Shown: positions 1 through 7,691, counted from the stretch's first letter. The stretch is 8,707 nucleotides of DNA from JBDNBY01 sp039767595 (GCA_039767595.1 JBDNBY010000198.1:1-8707), one strand, 5' to 3'. The notes: generated from the sequence alone by a model not told the origin. Made by a program: numbers and translations.

Positions 1-604
1 CAACACTGTCTTGCGCGCGGCTCATTTCGGTAATCGCCCCAAGCATCGGTTTGTAAGACAGTGTCATATGGGAATAAAGCATATCCAAATGCCGATGCGA
101 GACAGGCACATCGCAAGGCTCGCAAATAACCAATCCAGAATGATGCAAATTCGGATGCATATAGGTCAATTTGATCAGTTTATTGAGGCTCTCCATATCC
201 CCATAGCGGCGCCCGCCCTCCAGATCGCGTACAAACGGCGCGCCGTAAATGGGGGCAAAGACTTGATTGGTGCCGCCAATCGTGACATCGCGCGTGCGGT
301 TGCGCGCGATTTGGGTAAATTGGCGAGGGGCCAGCGCGCACAGGCGGCGAATCCATGCCGGATCGGCACGTACAATATCACCGTCAACCTCGGCCTCACT
401 GCGCTTCCATAGATCAAGCGCGATGGGGTCATCGCGAAAGGCAATTCCCTTTTCGCGGATGAGCCAATCCACTTGCGCCTCAAGCGTCTCAACCGCCTCA
501 TCATCCAGCACATCAAAAAAGGGCAATCGCCGCTGAATATAGGGCGAGGCGGGTGGCCCCGTGACGATTTGGCGATCTCTCGATGCTCTGCTGCGACGTG
601 CCAT
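1..604 (-). CDS. MttB-family (trimethylamine methyltransferase family) protein, 5' part only
   Basis: This reading frame runs open from an ATG at 604-602 to the window edge, giving 201 codons of a protein whose family is normally near 500 residues. The start has a Shine-Dalgarno-like AGAGGG (complement of 609-614) four bases upstream. The N-terminus is arginine-rich, then follows a family-typical region: GIAFRDDP near residues 53-60, GAPFVRDLEG near 121-130, and CEPCDVPVSHRHLDMLYSHM near 161-180. It aligns by eye along its whole length with the complete paralog at 6118-7674 (shared FRDD, VDGD, QFT-ARN, GAPF-RDL, EP-D-P-S-RHL). The family contains corrinoid-dependent N-demethylases, including pyrrolysine MttB and non-pyrrolysine enzymes acting on glycine betaine. 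The usual pyrrolysine site lies beyond the visible part, so dependence on it cannot be judged here. It is divergent from the LysR gene, a common arrangement for a target gene. Truncation is by the window, not biological. The substrate is unknown. Confidence 0.88.
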   Translation of the reverse strand, partial: MARRSRASRDRQIVTGPPASPYIQRRLPFFDVLDDEAVETLEAQVDWLIREKGIAFRDDPIALDLWKRSEAEVDGDIVRADPAWIRRLCALAPRQFTQIARNRTRDVTIGGTNQVFAPIYGAPFVRDLEGGRRYGDMESLNKLIKLTYMHPNLHHSGLVICEPCDVPVSHRHLDMLYSHMTLSYKPMLGAITEMSRAQDSV

Positions 605-664
605 GGTGCCCTCTTGCGTTACCTTGTGGATCACTGTGGCATATGAAAACGCATCTGTAACCGT

Positions 665-685
665 TGCAAAATGTGATCTTTTGCA
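665..685. promoter_or_regulatory. Inverted repeat in the LysR/MttB divergent intergenic region, candidate LysR binding site
   Basis: TGCAAAA (665-671) and TTTTGCA (679-685) form a perfect inverted repeat with a 7-base spacer, inside the 90-bp gap between two divergent genes. LysR-type regulators typically bind such interrupted dyads in divergent promoters, repressing themselves and activating the neighbour. The repeat ends ten bases before the LysR start codon, a position suited to autorepression. On the minus strand the TTGCAA within it could serve as a poor -35 element for the MttB gene. Binding is inferred from position and symmetry only. Confidence 0.45.
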
Positions 686-694
686 TAATATGAA

Positions 695-1597
695 ATGATG
701 CAAGAACTGTGGCGCCTGACATCTTCTCCACGAAACCTCATGGTATTTGAGGCGGCTGCGCGGCTAGGCTCCTTTACCCGCGCGGCCCAAGAATTGAACG
801 TGCAACAGCCCGCAATCAGCGCCGCGATCAAGCAATTGGAGGCCGCCCTAGGCGTCACGCTCTTTTTGCGAGAGCATCGCAAAATATCGCTCACGGCGGC
901 GGGGCAGCGGCTTTATTCAGATGTCTCAATGGCCTTTGATCAAATCACCCAATCGGCCAAGGCGGTTCGCCAATTGGGCGGGCGGGAATATGTGACGCTC
1001 AATGCGTCATCCGCCTTTAATTTCTACTGGATGATGCCGCGCCTTGCTGCGCTGCATGACAGGTATCCGCATATCGATCTCAGGCTACAAACCTCGGATC
1101 GCGAACCTGACATTGATGCCGAAAACATCTCATTGGCGGTGCGCCGCGGGGATGGAAATTGGCCGGATGTGCATGCTGTATTGCTGGCCCCTGAGCGGAT
1201 TTTTCCGGTCGCCAGTCCGCGTGTAATGGCCACTGCCGTCAATGTGCGCAGCCTGCCCAGCCTGTTGCATCAGCGCCTCATTGAGCTGGAGGAGCCTATT
1301 CGCAAACGCCCGCGATGGCGCGATTACTTTGCCCATTTTGGCATCACTGAGACATATCCCAAAACCGGCCTGCGCCTGAACGATTATGCCCTCGTCCTCC
1401 AAGCGGCGATGGCGGGCGAGGGGTTCGCCTTTGGTTGGGAGCATGTCACGCAGGGCTTGATCGAGCAAAATCTTTTGCAGGCCCGCAAAGATTGGGGATG
1501 GGACACAGGCTTGGGATTTTACCTCGTGTGGTCCAAAAAACGCGAGCTGAGCGTCAACGCCGCCCAAACGCGGGATTGGATTATTCAGGCGGTGTAA
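695..1597 (+). CDS. LysR-family transcriptional regulator (GcvA-like)
   Basis: A 300-residue protein of normal LysR length. The N-terminal winged helix-turn-helix is plain: FEAAARLGSFTRAA (residues 18-31), then a recognition region around LNVQQPAISAAIKQLE (34-49) and LGVTLFLREHRKISLTAAG (52-70). A linker helix follows to about residue 90, and the rest (about 95-298) is a periplasmic-binding-protein-like effector domain. The spacing and the RNLMVFEAAARL opening resemble the GcvA/AmpR branch. The start is either ATG 695 or the adjacent ATG 698. No Shine-Dalgarno sequence precedes either, so initiation may be leaderless. The divergent MttB-family gene is the likeliest target, with an inverted repeat between them at 665-685. 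The effector may be the methylated amine handled by that gene, but this is inference. A 53-base gap separates its stop from the GntR gene. Confidence 0.93.
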   Translation: MMQELWRLTSSPRNLMVFEAAARLGSFTRAAQELNVQQPAISAAIKQLEAALGVTLFLREHRKISLTAAGQRLYSDVSMAFDQITQSAKAVRQLGGREYVTLNASSAFNFYWMMPRLAALHDRYPHIDLRLQTSDREPDIDAENISLAVRRGDGNWPDVHAVLLAPERIFPVASPRVMATAVNVRSLPSLLHQRLIELEEPIRKRPRWRDYFAHFGITETYPKTGLRLNDYALVLQAAMAGEGFAFGWEHVTQGLIEQNLLQARKDWGWDTGLGFYLVWSKKRELSVNAAQTRDWIIQAV

Positions 1598-1604
1598 AAC
1601 CAAC

Positions 1605-1621
1605 TTGTATACAATATGTAT
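1605..1621 (+). promoter_or_regulatory. Candidate GntR operator upstream of the GntR gene
   Basis: TTGTATACAATATGTAT contains the perfect 10-bp palindrome TTGTATACAA (1605-1614), a shape common among GntR-family operators. It lies 29 bases upstream of the GntR start codon. A plausible -10 element, TATGAT, is at 1627-1632, and with a 16-base spacer the operator start TTGTAT would be the -35. A bound repressor would therefore cover the promoter. The same 17-mer with one mismatch recurs at 7692-7708 in front of the second MttB-family gene. Two copies, both at promoters, argue that this is the regulator's own site. Confidence 0.7.
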
Positions 1622-1650
1622 TTTGCTATGATGGGCCGCAGGAGGCCACC

Positions 1651-2361
1651 ATGCCACAGACCCGTATATCGAATAAAACGCAACTCTATGATCACCTCAA
1701 GCGATCGATCCTGACCCTTGATCTCGCGCCCGGGGCTGATTTGGACGAAACGCGCCTGTCCGAAGAGTTCGCCCTGTCGCGTACGCCCCTGCGCGACGTG
1801 TTTCGGCAATTGGCGGGCGAAGGGTACCTTGAACTGCGCGAAAACCGCGGGGCGCGGGTATCAAACATGTCATTCCAAACGCTGCGTGATTTTTTCCTTG
1901 TTGCGCCGATGATCTATTCGGCGATCATGCGCCTTGCTGCTCAAAATGCCACAGCCGCACAGATTACCGAACTGCGCGCTGCGCAGGAGGTGTTTAAATC
2001 CGCCCTACACTCGGGCAATGGCGCGCAGCGCGCGCTGGCCAATAACACATTTCACCTTATCACGGGGGATATGGCGCATAATGTCTATCTGCTGCCGTCC
2101 TTTCATCGATTGTTGATTGATCACTGCCGCATTGGCCGCACGTTTTATGGCCCCAATGACACCACCTCTGACGCGGCCCAAGCGGCCGCCAGCGCCCAAC
2201 ATGACGCCATCATAGAGGCGATCGCCGCACAAGACGCCGCCGATGCCGCACGATTGGCCGATGCGCATTGGGCCCTGTCTCGGGATCGGATCGAACAATT
2301 TGCAATGCCCAATGGACTCAGTGCGCCCTTGGGCGAAATTCTGCATATGGAGAACACATGA
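1651..2361 (+). CDS. GntR-family (FCD domain) transcriptional regulator
   Basis: A 236-residue regulator. The ATG at 1651 was chosen because a strong AGGAGG (1640-1645) precedes it by five bases and the protein then begins at the winged helix; longer in-frame starts lie inside the LysR gene. The DNA-binding domain spans about residues 10-70, with LSEEFALSRTPLRDVFRQLA (36-55) as helix-turn-helix and a wing ending in RGARV. The C-terminal domain is the all-helical FCD type. Its usual metal-site residues appear as His135 (in NNTFH), His184 and His206, with Asn131 where Asp is frequent. FCD regulators usually bind small organic acids and repress catabolic operons. It is the first gene of the operon, overlaps the lyase gene by four bases (ATGA at 2358-2361), and has a palindromic operator candidate in its own promoter. 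Autorepression relieved by a pathway intermediate is the likely mode. Confidence 0.93.
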   Translation: MPQTRISNKTQLYDHLKRSILTLDLAPGADLDETRLSEEFALSRTPLRDVFRQLAGEGYLELRENRGARVSNMSFQTLRDFFLVAPMIYSAIMRLAAQNATAAQITELRAAQEVFKSALHSGNGAQRALANNTFHLITGDMAHNVYLLPSFHRLLIDHCRIGRTFYGPNDTTSDAAQAAASAQHDAIIEAIAAQDAADAARLADAHWALSRDRIEQFAMPNGLSAPLGEILHMENT

Positions 2362-3281
2362 CCACCTACCGTTTTGAGGGGATATATACCCCCGTCGTGA
2401 CCCCGCATCACCCCGATCATTCGGTCAATTGGGATGCGTTGGCCGATGTGATTGATTACCTGATTGATGCAGGTGTTCATGGCCTCATCTCTGGGGGATC
2501 CACAGGCGAGAACTATGCACAAACCACCGCAGAGCGGATCGAAATCGCGCAGTTCACCAAAGAGCGGATCGGCACCCGCGCCCAATTCATTGTCGGCACG
2601 GGCGCCATGCTCACACAAGAGTCCATCGCCTTAGCCACTGCTGCCAAAGACCTCAGCGCCGACGCGATCCTCCTCGCCTCGCCGCCCTATTCTGTGCCCA
2701 CAGATCGAGAAAATGCACTCAACGCGTTGGCGATTGATAAAGCGGCCAATTTGCCCGTCATGCTGTATAATTATCCGCATCGCACAGGCACTTTGATGGG
2801 AGAAGAATTTCTCGATCGCGTGGGCCGTAGTCGTAATTTCATCGGCATCAAAGAAAGCTCGGGCGATATCAATCGCGTGCATATGATGGCCCGCGATTAT
2901 CCTCATATTGGCCTTGGGTGCGGGATGGATGACCAAGCGCTTGAATTCTTTGCGTGGGGGGCGCGGTTTTGGGTGTGCGGCGGATCCAACTTTTTGCCGC
3001 ATGAACATATCGCACTCTATCAAGCCTGCGCCATCGATGGCGATTTTGACACCGGCCGCCGCATCATGTCCGCGATGATGCCGTTGATGCGCGTGTTGGA
3101 GCAAGGCGGAAAATTCATCCAAACGATCAAGCATGGTGTCACCTTGAATGGCATCGCCGCTGGCGACATGCGCCCACCGCTGCACGGCCTGAACAAAGAC
3201 AACAAGCGCGAATTGGAACAAGTTTTGCGCGTGTTAAAGAAAACCATAGCCCAGATCACATCACAAGGAGAGCCTTCATGA
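2358..3281 (+). CDS. DapA-family Schiff-base lyase/aldolase (dihydrodipicolinate synthase family, catabolic)
   Basis: A 307-residue TIM-barrel enzyme of the DapA/NAL superfamily, which forms a lysine Schiff base with 2-oxo acids. Visible active-site elements: GGSTGEN at 46-52 (the GTTGE motif), Tyr111 in SPPY, YNYPHRTG at 137-144 with the tyrosine and the carboxylate-binding Arg142, and the Schiff-base Lys165 in GIKESSGD. GGAGA at 2349-2353 is the ribosome site. The start overlaps the GntR gene by four bases, and its stop overlaps the next start by four, so the genes are coupled. Lysine biosynthesis is unlikely because the gene sits in a GntR-controlled operon with an aldehyde dehydrogenase and an amine oxidoreductase. 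Catabolic members include hydroxyproline-pathway deaminases and sugar-acid dehydratases whose products are semialdehydes. A similar hydratase, deaminase or aldolase step is probable here, but the substrate cannot be named. Confidence 0.9.
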   Translation: MTTYRFEGIYTPVVTPHHPDHSVNWDALADVIDYLIDAGVHGLISGGSTGENYAQTTAERIEIAQFTKERIGTRAQFIVGTGAMLTQESIALATAAKDLSADAILLASPPYSVPTDRENALNALAIDKAANLPVMLYNYPHRTGTLMGEEFLDRVGRSRNFIGIKESSGDINRVHMMARDYPHIGLGCGMDDQALEFFAWGARFWVCGGSNFLPHEHIALYQACAIDGDFDTGRRIMSAMMPLMRVLEQGGKFIQTIKHGVTLNGIAAGDMRPPLHGLNKDNKRELEQVLRVLKKTIAQITSQGEPS

Positions 3282-4774
3282 GCCTCTTAACTCAAGACGA
3301 ATATCGTAGCATCGCCTCCACGCTTGACCTGCCCAACGCGGCATTTATCGACGGCACGTTTCGCGCCGCCCAAAGTGGGCAGACCTTTGCAACGCACAAT
3401 CCCGCAACCGGCGATGTTTTGACCGACATCGCGGCCTGCGATGGGGCGGATGTGGATTTCGCTGTGTCCAAAGCGCGCGATGCGTTTGAGGCCGGCACAT
3501 GGTCACGTCGCCACCCGTCGGAACGAAAAGACGTCTTGATCCGGCTGGCCAAACTGATGACGCGCAACGCCCGAGAGTTGGCCGTGATGGAAAGCCTCGA
3601 CAGCGGTAAAACCATTTTTGATTGCGAAACCGTGGATGTGCCCGAGACGATCAACTGCATCAAATGGCACGCCGAGGCCATCGATAAAATCTATGATCAA
3701 GTCTCGCCGGCGGCTGATGATCACATATCGCTCATTGTGCGCGAGCCGATTGGCGTGGTGGGGCTTGTCCTGCCGTGGAACTTCCCGCTGTTGATGTTGG
3801 CGTGGAAAATTGGCCCTGCTCTGGCGGCGGGCTGTTCTGTTGTGGTCAAACCCGCAGAGGAAACCAGCCTGACCGCCCTGCGCATTGCCGAGCTGGCGAT
3901 GGAGGCGGGCCTGCCGCGCGGTGTCCTTAATGTGGTAACCGGCTCTGGCCCCGATGTTGGGGAGCCTATTGGGCGCCACATGGATATCGACATGGTCTCA
4001 TTCACCGGATCGACGGCGACCGGCAAGCAGTTCCTACTCTACTCGGCGCAAAGCAACGCCAAAGAGGTCGTTCTTGAAATGGGCGGTAAAAACCCAGCCG
4101 TCGTGATGGACGATGCCGAAAACATCGACCGCGTGGCCCAGCACATCGTCAATGGCGCCTATTGGAATATGGGTGAGAATTGCTCAGCCATCTCGCGACT
4201 GATCGTGCACAAAGACGTCAAAGATGCCCTTTTGACGCGGATCAAGCATCATGCGCAACACTGGAATGTGGGCGATCCACTTGACCCCAAAACGCGGCTG
4301 GGCGCCTTAGTCAGCCCCGCGCATTTCGACAAGGTCAAATCCTGCCTCGCCCAAGGCCCCGCCCCCTTGATGGGCGGCACTGCGGAAAACGGATTTGTGG
4401 AGGCAACTCTGCTTGAGCTACCAAACAACGATCATGTTTTGGCCAGAACCGAGATTTTTGGCCCAGTGCTCAGCGTGATCACCGTGTCTGGGTATGACGA
4501 GGCGCTGCAACTGGCAAATGACACGGAGTATGGCCTGTGCGCCTCGATCTTTACCGCGAACGTGAAGCGAGCGATCCGCGGCGCGCGCATGTTGCGGGCA
4601 GGCACCGTAACCATCAATAGCTTTGGCGAAGGGGACATCACCACGCCCTTTGGCGGGTATAAGCAATCTGGCTTTGGCGGACGTGACAATGCCATCCACG
4701 CCCATGATCAATATACACAGCTCAAGACCATTTGGATCGACCTGTGCGATGATGAGGATGAGGCCGTCGCCTAA
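3278..4774 (+). CDS. NAD(P)-dependent aldehyde dehydrogenase, PuuC-like
   Basis: A 498-residue aldehyde dehydrogenase of full family length. Catalytic residues are all present: oxyanion Asn168 in PWNFP, cofactor Lys191 and Glu194 in KPAEE, the Rossmann motif GSTATG (244-249), general base Glu267 in LEMGGK, nucleophile Cys302 in NMGENCSA, and Glu392 in EIFGPV. The C-terminus (FGGYKQSGFGGRDNAIHAHD then QLKTIWIDL) matches the pattern of PuuC, which oxidises the aldehyde formed from gamma-glutamylputrescine. The cysteine motif carries GEN rather than the more usual GQ, which the family tolerates. AAGGAG at 3265-3270 lies seven bases before the ATG, and the start overlaps the lyase stop (ATGA). 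The following flavoenzyme gene overlaps by one base. It probably oxidises the aldehyde made by that flavoenzyme, or a semialdehyde from the lyase. The exact substrate is unknown. Confidence 0.95.
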   Translation: MSLLTQDEYRSIASTLDLPNAAFIDGTFRAAQSGQTFATHNPATGDVLTDIAACDGADVDFAVSKARDAFEAGTWSRRHPSERKDVLIRLAKLMTRNARELAVMESLDSGKTIFDCETVDVPETINCIKWHAEAIDKIYDQVSPAADDHISLIVREPIGVVGLVLPWNFPLLMLAWKIGPALAAGCSVVVKPAEETSLTALRIAELAMEAGLPRGVLNVVTGSGPDVGEPIGRHMDIDMVSFTGSTATGKQFLLYSAQSNAKEVVLEMGGKNPAVVMDDAENIDRVAQHIVNGAYWNMGENCSAISRLIVHKDVKDALLTRIKHHAQHWNVGDPLDPKTRLGALVSPAHFDKVKSCLAQGPAPLMGGTAENGFVEATLLELPNNDHVLARTEIFGPVLSVITVSGYDEALQLANDTEYGLCASIFTANVKRAIRGARMLRAGTVTINSFGEGDITTPFGGYKQSGFGGRDNAIHAHDQYTQLKTIWIDLCDDEDEAVA

Positions 4775-6108
4775 TGACATACACCGCCCGTCATGTGCCT
4801 GTGCATCACGGTCCTGCGGCGTGGAATTCCATCCTGCCCGATCAAGGCCTCGCTGTCCCACTCGACCACACGACCACTGCCGATATTACAATCATCGGCG
4901 GCGGTTTTGCGGGGCTGAGTACGGCACGGCGGGCGCTGCAACTGGATCCGACCCTTAAGGTTATCATCCTAGAGGCGGGGCGTATTGCCGAAGGCGGCGC
5001 AGGGCGCAACACCGGGTTTATGATCGATTTACCGCATGAGCTGACGTCCGAGGATTATGCAGGGCATGGCGATGATCGCACGCTGACAGCGCTCAATAGA
5101 CAGGCGATTGCCTTTGGTCGTGCGGCGGTGGAAGAGTATGATATTGATCGCAACTTCTTTGATCCCGCGGGCAAAATCAATGGCGCCGGTGGGCCCAAAG
5201 CAGACCGCGCCAATCAAAGCTATGCCGCCCATTTGACAGCCCTTGGCGAGACTTACGAGCGATTAGATGCCCAGCACATGCAAGAGATCACCGGCAGTCG
5301 GCACTATGTCTCGGGGCTCTATACGCCTGGAACGGTGATGCTCCAACCGGCGGGGTATGTGCGCGGTTTGGCCGATGGGCTGCGCGCAGATGTTCAGATA
5401 TTCGAGAACACCCCCGCATTGGCGTTTGCGCGGCGCGGCACTGCGTGGCACATCACCACCCAAGGCGGGGCAATTGATACGGGCACCGTGATCCTCGCCA
5501 ATAATGGTCATTTAGAAAGCTTTGGCATTGCCAAGGGGCGATTGATGCATGTGTTTCTCTTTGCCTCTATGACACGGCCATTAAGTGACGCAGAGCAGCA
5601 TCGTCTCGGCGGACAGCCGCGTTGGGGTGTGACCCCCTCTGATCCAATGGGCACGACCCTGCGCCGCATTGATACAGGCCAAGGCGGGCACCGCATCATA
5701 ACGCGCACCTATGCGAGCTTGAGGTCATCGATGCAATCCACTCAGCGCGACATTGACCGTGCTGCGCGGCTGCATCTGCGCAAATTCAACATGCATTTTC
5801 CCCATCTCAATGGCGTGGATCAAGAGCATGTTTGGGCGGGGCATTTATGCCTGTCGAAAAACAATACATCCCTGTGCGGACCCGTAGACGAGGGGGTCTA
5901 TGCCGCTTGTGTGCAAAATGGATTGGGCACAACGCGCGGCACCCTCACGGGGATTGCTGCGGCGGAAATGGCCTTGGGCACACGCAGTGACATCACGGAC
6001 TATTTCACCGCACAAGCCAAGCTACCCGCCCTGCCCCCAGAGCCGTTGCGCGCCATAGGGGCCAATGCTTATTTGAAATGGCAAACATGGCGGGCAATGT
6101 CAGAGTAA
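4774..6108 (+). CDS. FAD-dependent amine oxidoreductase (DAO superfamily, PuuB-like)
   Basis: A 444-residue flavoprotein of the D-amino-acid-oxidase/glycine-oxidase fold. The FAD dinucleotide-binding motif is IIGGGFAGLS (residues 40-49), followed by Glu67 at the end of the second strand (ILEAGR) for ribose binding, and GGAGRNTGF (74-82), the GASGRNGG-type motif of this superfamily. A C-terminal NGLGTTRGTLTGIAAAEMA segment is the second flavin-contacting region. About 36 residues precede the Rossmann strand, as in PuuB (gamma-glutamylputrescine oxidase). The enzyme is expected to oxidise a CH-NH bond of a secondary or primary amine in the cytosol, yielding an imine that hydrolyses to an aldehyde. 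The neighbouring PuuC-like dehydrogenase fits that product. Its ATG overlaps the previous stop by one base (TAATG), with GAGG-type ribosome sites at 4754-4763. It ends nine bases before the convergent MttB-family gene. A hydroxyproline-oxidase role is possible but less favoured. Confidence 0.9.
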   Translation: MTYTARHVPVHHGPAAWNSILPDQGLAVPLDHTTTADITIIGGGFAGLSTARRALQLDPTLKVIILEAGRIAEGGAGRNTGFMIDLPHELTSEDYAGHGDDRTLTALNRQAIAFGRAAVEEYDIDRNFFDPAGKINGAGGPKADRANQSYAAHLTALGETYERLDAQHMQEITGSRHYVSGLYTPGTVMLQPAGYVRGLADGLRADVQIFENTPALAFARRGTAWHITTQGGAIDTGTVILANNGHLESFGIAKGRLMHVFLFASMTRPLSDAEQHRLGGQPRWGVTPSDPMGTTLRRIDTGQGGHRIITRTYASLRSSMQSTQRDIDRAARLHLRKFNMHFPHLNGVDQEHVWAGHLCLSKNNTSLCGPVDEGVYAACVQNGLGTTRGTLTGIAAAEMALGTRSDITDYFTAQAKLPALPPEPLRAIGANAYLKWQTWRAMSE

Positions 6109-6117
6109 GCGCCGCGC

Positions 6118-7674
6118 TCAATAGCTTTGATTAAGCTCATCGGCCGCTGGAATTTCCCGCTCGCGCCGCGCGATATAGGCCAGCAGCTCTTCGTTCTTCG
6201 CCAGATCAAGTGTTGGCTCTTGGTATTCCGCCAACAGCGTGCGCGCGCGGGTCAAGGCGCGCTGCGTAATCTCAACGCTGCCTTCAGCCATCCATTGCTC
6301 TATCGAGTTATTGTCGAACATCTCTGGCATGAAAAACGCCGTCTGAAAATTCTCTTGAGTGTGTGGGTGCCCCAAGTAATGACCGCCTGGCCCGATGTCT
6401 GTGACCGCGGCGATCGCCTCGTCAAACCCGTCCCATTTCGGCCCTTCGGCCATGCGATAGGCCATGGCGCATTGCTCTGCATCCACAATAAATTTGGCGA
6501 CCGAACAATGCATACCGGCCTCGTTCCAGCCCGCAGAATGCCAAATGTAATTGGCCCCTGCATGCATGACTGCGCTCAGCGTCGTCGCACTTTCATAGCC
6601 TGCTTGGGCGTCAAAGGTTTTGGCCCCGCCCAATGTATTCGACGTGCGCCACGGCACATTATAATAGCGCGCCATTTGGCCAATCATAAAGTTCATCAAA
6701 CTGATCTCTGGCGTGCCGGCCATCGGCGCCCCTGATTTCATCGAGACTGTTGAAAGGTAATGACCATAGATCGCCGGCGCGCCCTTGCGGATCACCTGCG
6801 TATAGGCCAACGCCGAGAGCGCCTCGGCATTCAGCTGCGCGACAGACGCCGGCACAGACGCGGGCGTATTGGCCCCGCCTAACACAAACGGCGAACACAG
6901 AACGGGTTGATTGCGCTTACAAAAGGCCCGCATCGCGCCCAGCATCGTCTCATCCCAGACCAAAGGCGAGTTGCCATTACAATTGCCCGTGGTCACAGGA
7001 TGATCCTCGAGGTACGCCTCTCCAAATAGGATGGCGCACATGTCCATTACATCTTCGGCATTTTTGGGCGAGGTGGTCATGCCCATGAACATTTTATCCG
7101 AATATTTCATCGAGCTATAGGTGATACGCAAATGGCGCTGTGAAATAGGATGATCATAGGGCTCAACAATATGGTGGGCCGAGCTGTGCAGCGCCGGCAT
7201 CATATGACTGAGCTTGTGAAACATCGCCAAATCTTCGAGCATTGGGTTGCGGCGCACATCATCCAAATCGCGCAAAAACGGCGCGCCGGTCATCGGAACA
7301 AAGACACTATGACGCCCACCAAGCTGAACGTTGTTTTGGGGATTTCTGGCGTGATAGGTAAACTGTGACGGGATGGTCGCGATCAGCTCGCGCACCAATC
7401 CGCGATCCAGATAAACGCGGTCGCCGTCCACTTTGGCCCCCACGCGGCGCCAATCCTCTAAGGCGATGTCATCGCGAAATTGAACGCCGACATTCTCCAA
7501 GATATCCATCGAGGCGCTATCAATCCGCTCCACTGCCGCGCCATCCATAACGTCAGTCAGCGGCAATTCGTTGTGCAGACCACGGAGCATTGTAAAATCA
7601 TGGGCTGTGCGTTTGGCGCGGCGGGCATTTCGGCCGCCGCTGCGCCGCGTAGGAGTGACATCTTGATGTGCCAT
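6118..7674 (-). CDS. MttB-family (trimethylamine methyltransferase family) protein, complete, non-pyrrolysine
   Basis: A 518-residue protein, near the usual family length. The ATG at 7674-7672 is preferred over one 13 codons upstream because AGAGG lies five bases before it and the upstream extension would overlap the operator. Family features include an arginine-rich N-terminus, GVQFRDD (63-69), GAPFLRDLDD (130-139), NCNGNSPLVWDETM (231-244), GGAKTFDAQAGYES (349-362) and GPGGHYLGHPHT (428-439). The frame has no internal stop, so no UAG-encoded pyrrolysine is needed, unlike true trimethylamine methyltransferase MttB. Non-pyrrolysine relatives demethylate quaternary amines such as glycine betaine and pass the methyl group to a corrinoid protein. 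No corrinoid protein or activase is encoded nearby. A GntR-type operator identical at 16 of 17 positions to that of the plus-strand operon lies 18 bases upstream of the start. It is therefore likely co-regulated with that operon and upstream in the same pathway. The substrate is unknown. Confidence 0.93.
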   Translation of the reverse strand: MAHQDVTPTRRSGGRNARRAKRTAHDFTMLRGLHNELPLTDVMDGAAVERIDSASMDILENVGVQFRDDIALEDWRRVGAKVDGDRVYLDRGLVRELIATIPSQFTYHARNPQNNVQLGGRHSVFVPMTGAPFLRDLDDVRRNPMLEDLAMFHKLSHMMPALHSSAHHIVEPYDHPISQRHLRITYSSMKYSDKMFMGMTTSPKNAEDVMDMCAILFGEAYLEDHPVTTGNCNGNSPLVWDETMLGAMRAFCKRNQPVLCSPFVLGGANTPASVPASVAQLNAEALSALAYTQVIRKGAPAIYGHYLSTVSMKSGAPMAGTPEISLMNFMIGQMARYYNVPWRTSNTLGGAKTFDAQAGYESATTLSAVMHAGANYIWHSAGWNEAGMHCSVAKFIVDAEQCAMAYRMAEGPKWDGFDEAIAAVTDIGPGGHYLGHPHTQENFQTAFFMPEMFDNNSIEQWMAEGSVEITQRALTRARTLLAEYQEPTLDLAKNEELLAYIARREREIPAADELNQSY

Positions 7675-7691
7675 AGGGGCCTCTTTATAAA

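Noticed and set aside
1130..1657. A 175-codon open frame on the minus strand.
   Set aside because: It is antisense to the LysR gene and runs into the GntR promoter; the plus-strand protein has clear LysR domains throughout.
2358..3281. Lysine-biosynthetic dihydrodipicolinate synthase (dapA).
   Set aside because: The active-site motifs are of the superfamily in general, and the gene sits in a regulator-controlled catabolic operon, so a housekeeping dapA role is not supported.
2358..6108. Hydroxyproline degradation operon (lyase-type deaminase, semialdehyde dehydrogenase, D-hydroxyproline oxidase).
   Set aside because: The same three enzyme classes are present, but the dehydrogenase has PuuC-type C-terminal motifs, the flavoenzyme has a PuuB-like N-terminal extension, and no epimerase is visible. 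Kept only as an alternative.
6109..6140. Bidirectional terminator between the convergent genes, including AGCTT-N5-AAGCT at 6123-6137.
   Set aside because: The gap is nine bases, the short repeats give only weak five-pair stems inside coding sequence, and no T run follows.
6127..6735. A 202-codon open frame on the plus strand.
   Set aside because: It lies wholly antisense to the complete MttB-family gene, has no recognisable domain or ribosome site, and reflects the codon bias of the real gene.
6118..7674. Pyrrolysine-containing true trimethylamine methyltransferase.
   Set aside because: The full-length frame is uninterrupted, with no in-frame TAG, so pyrrolysine is not encoded.
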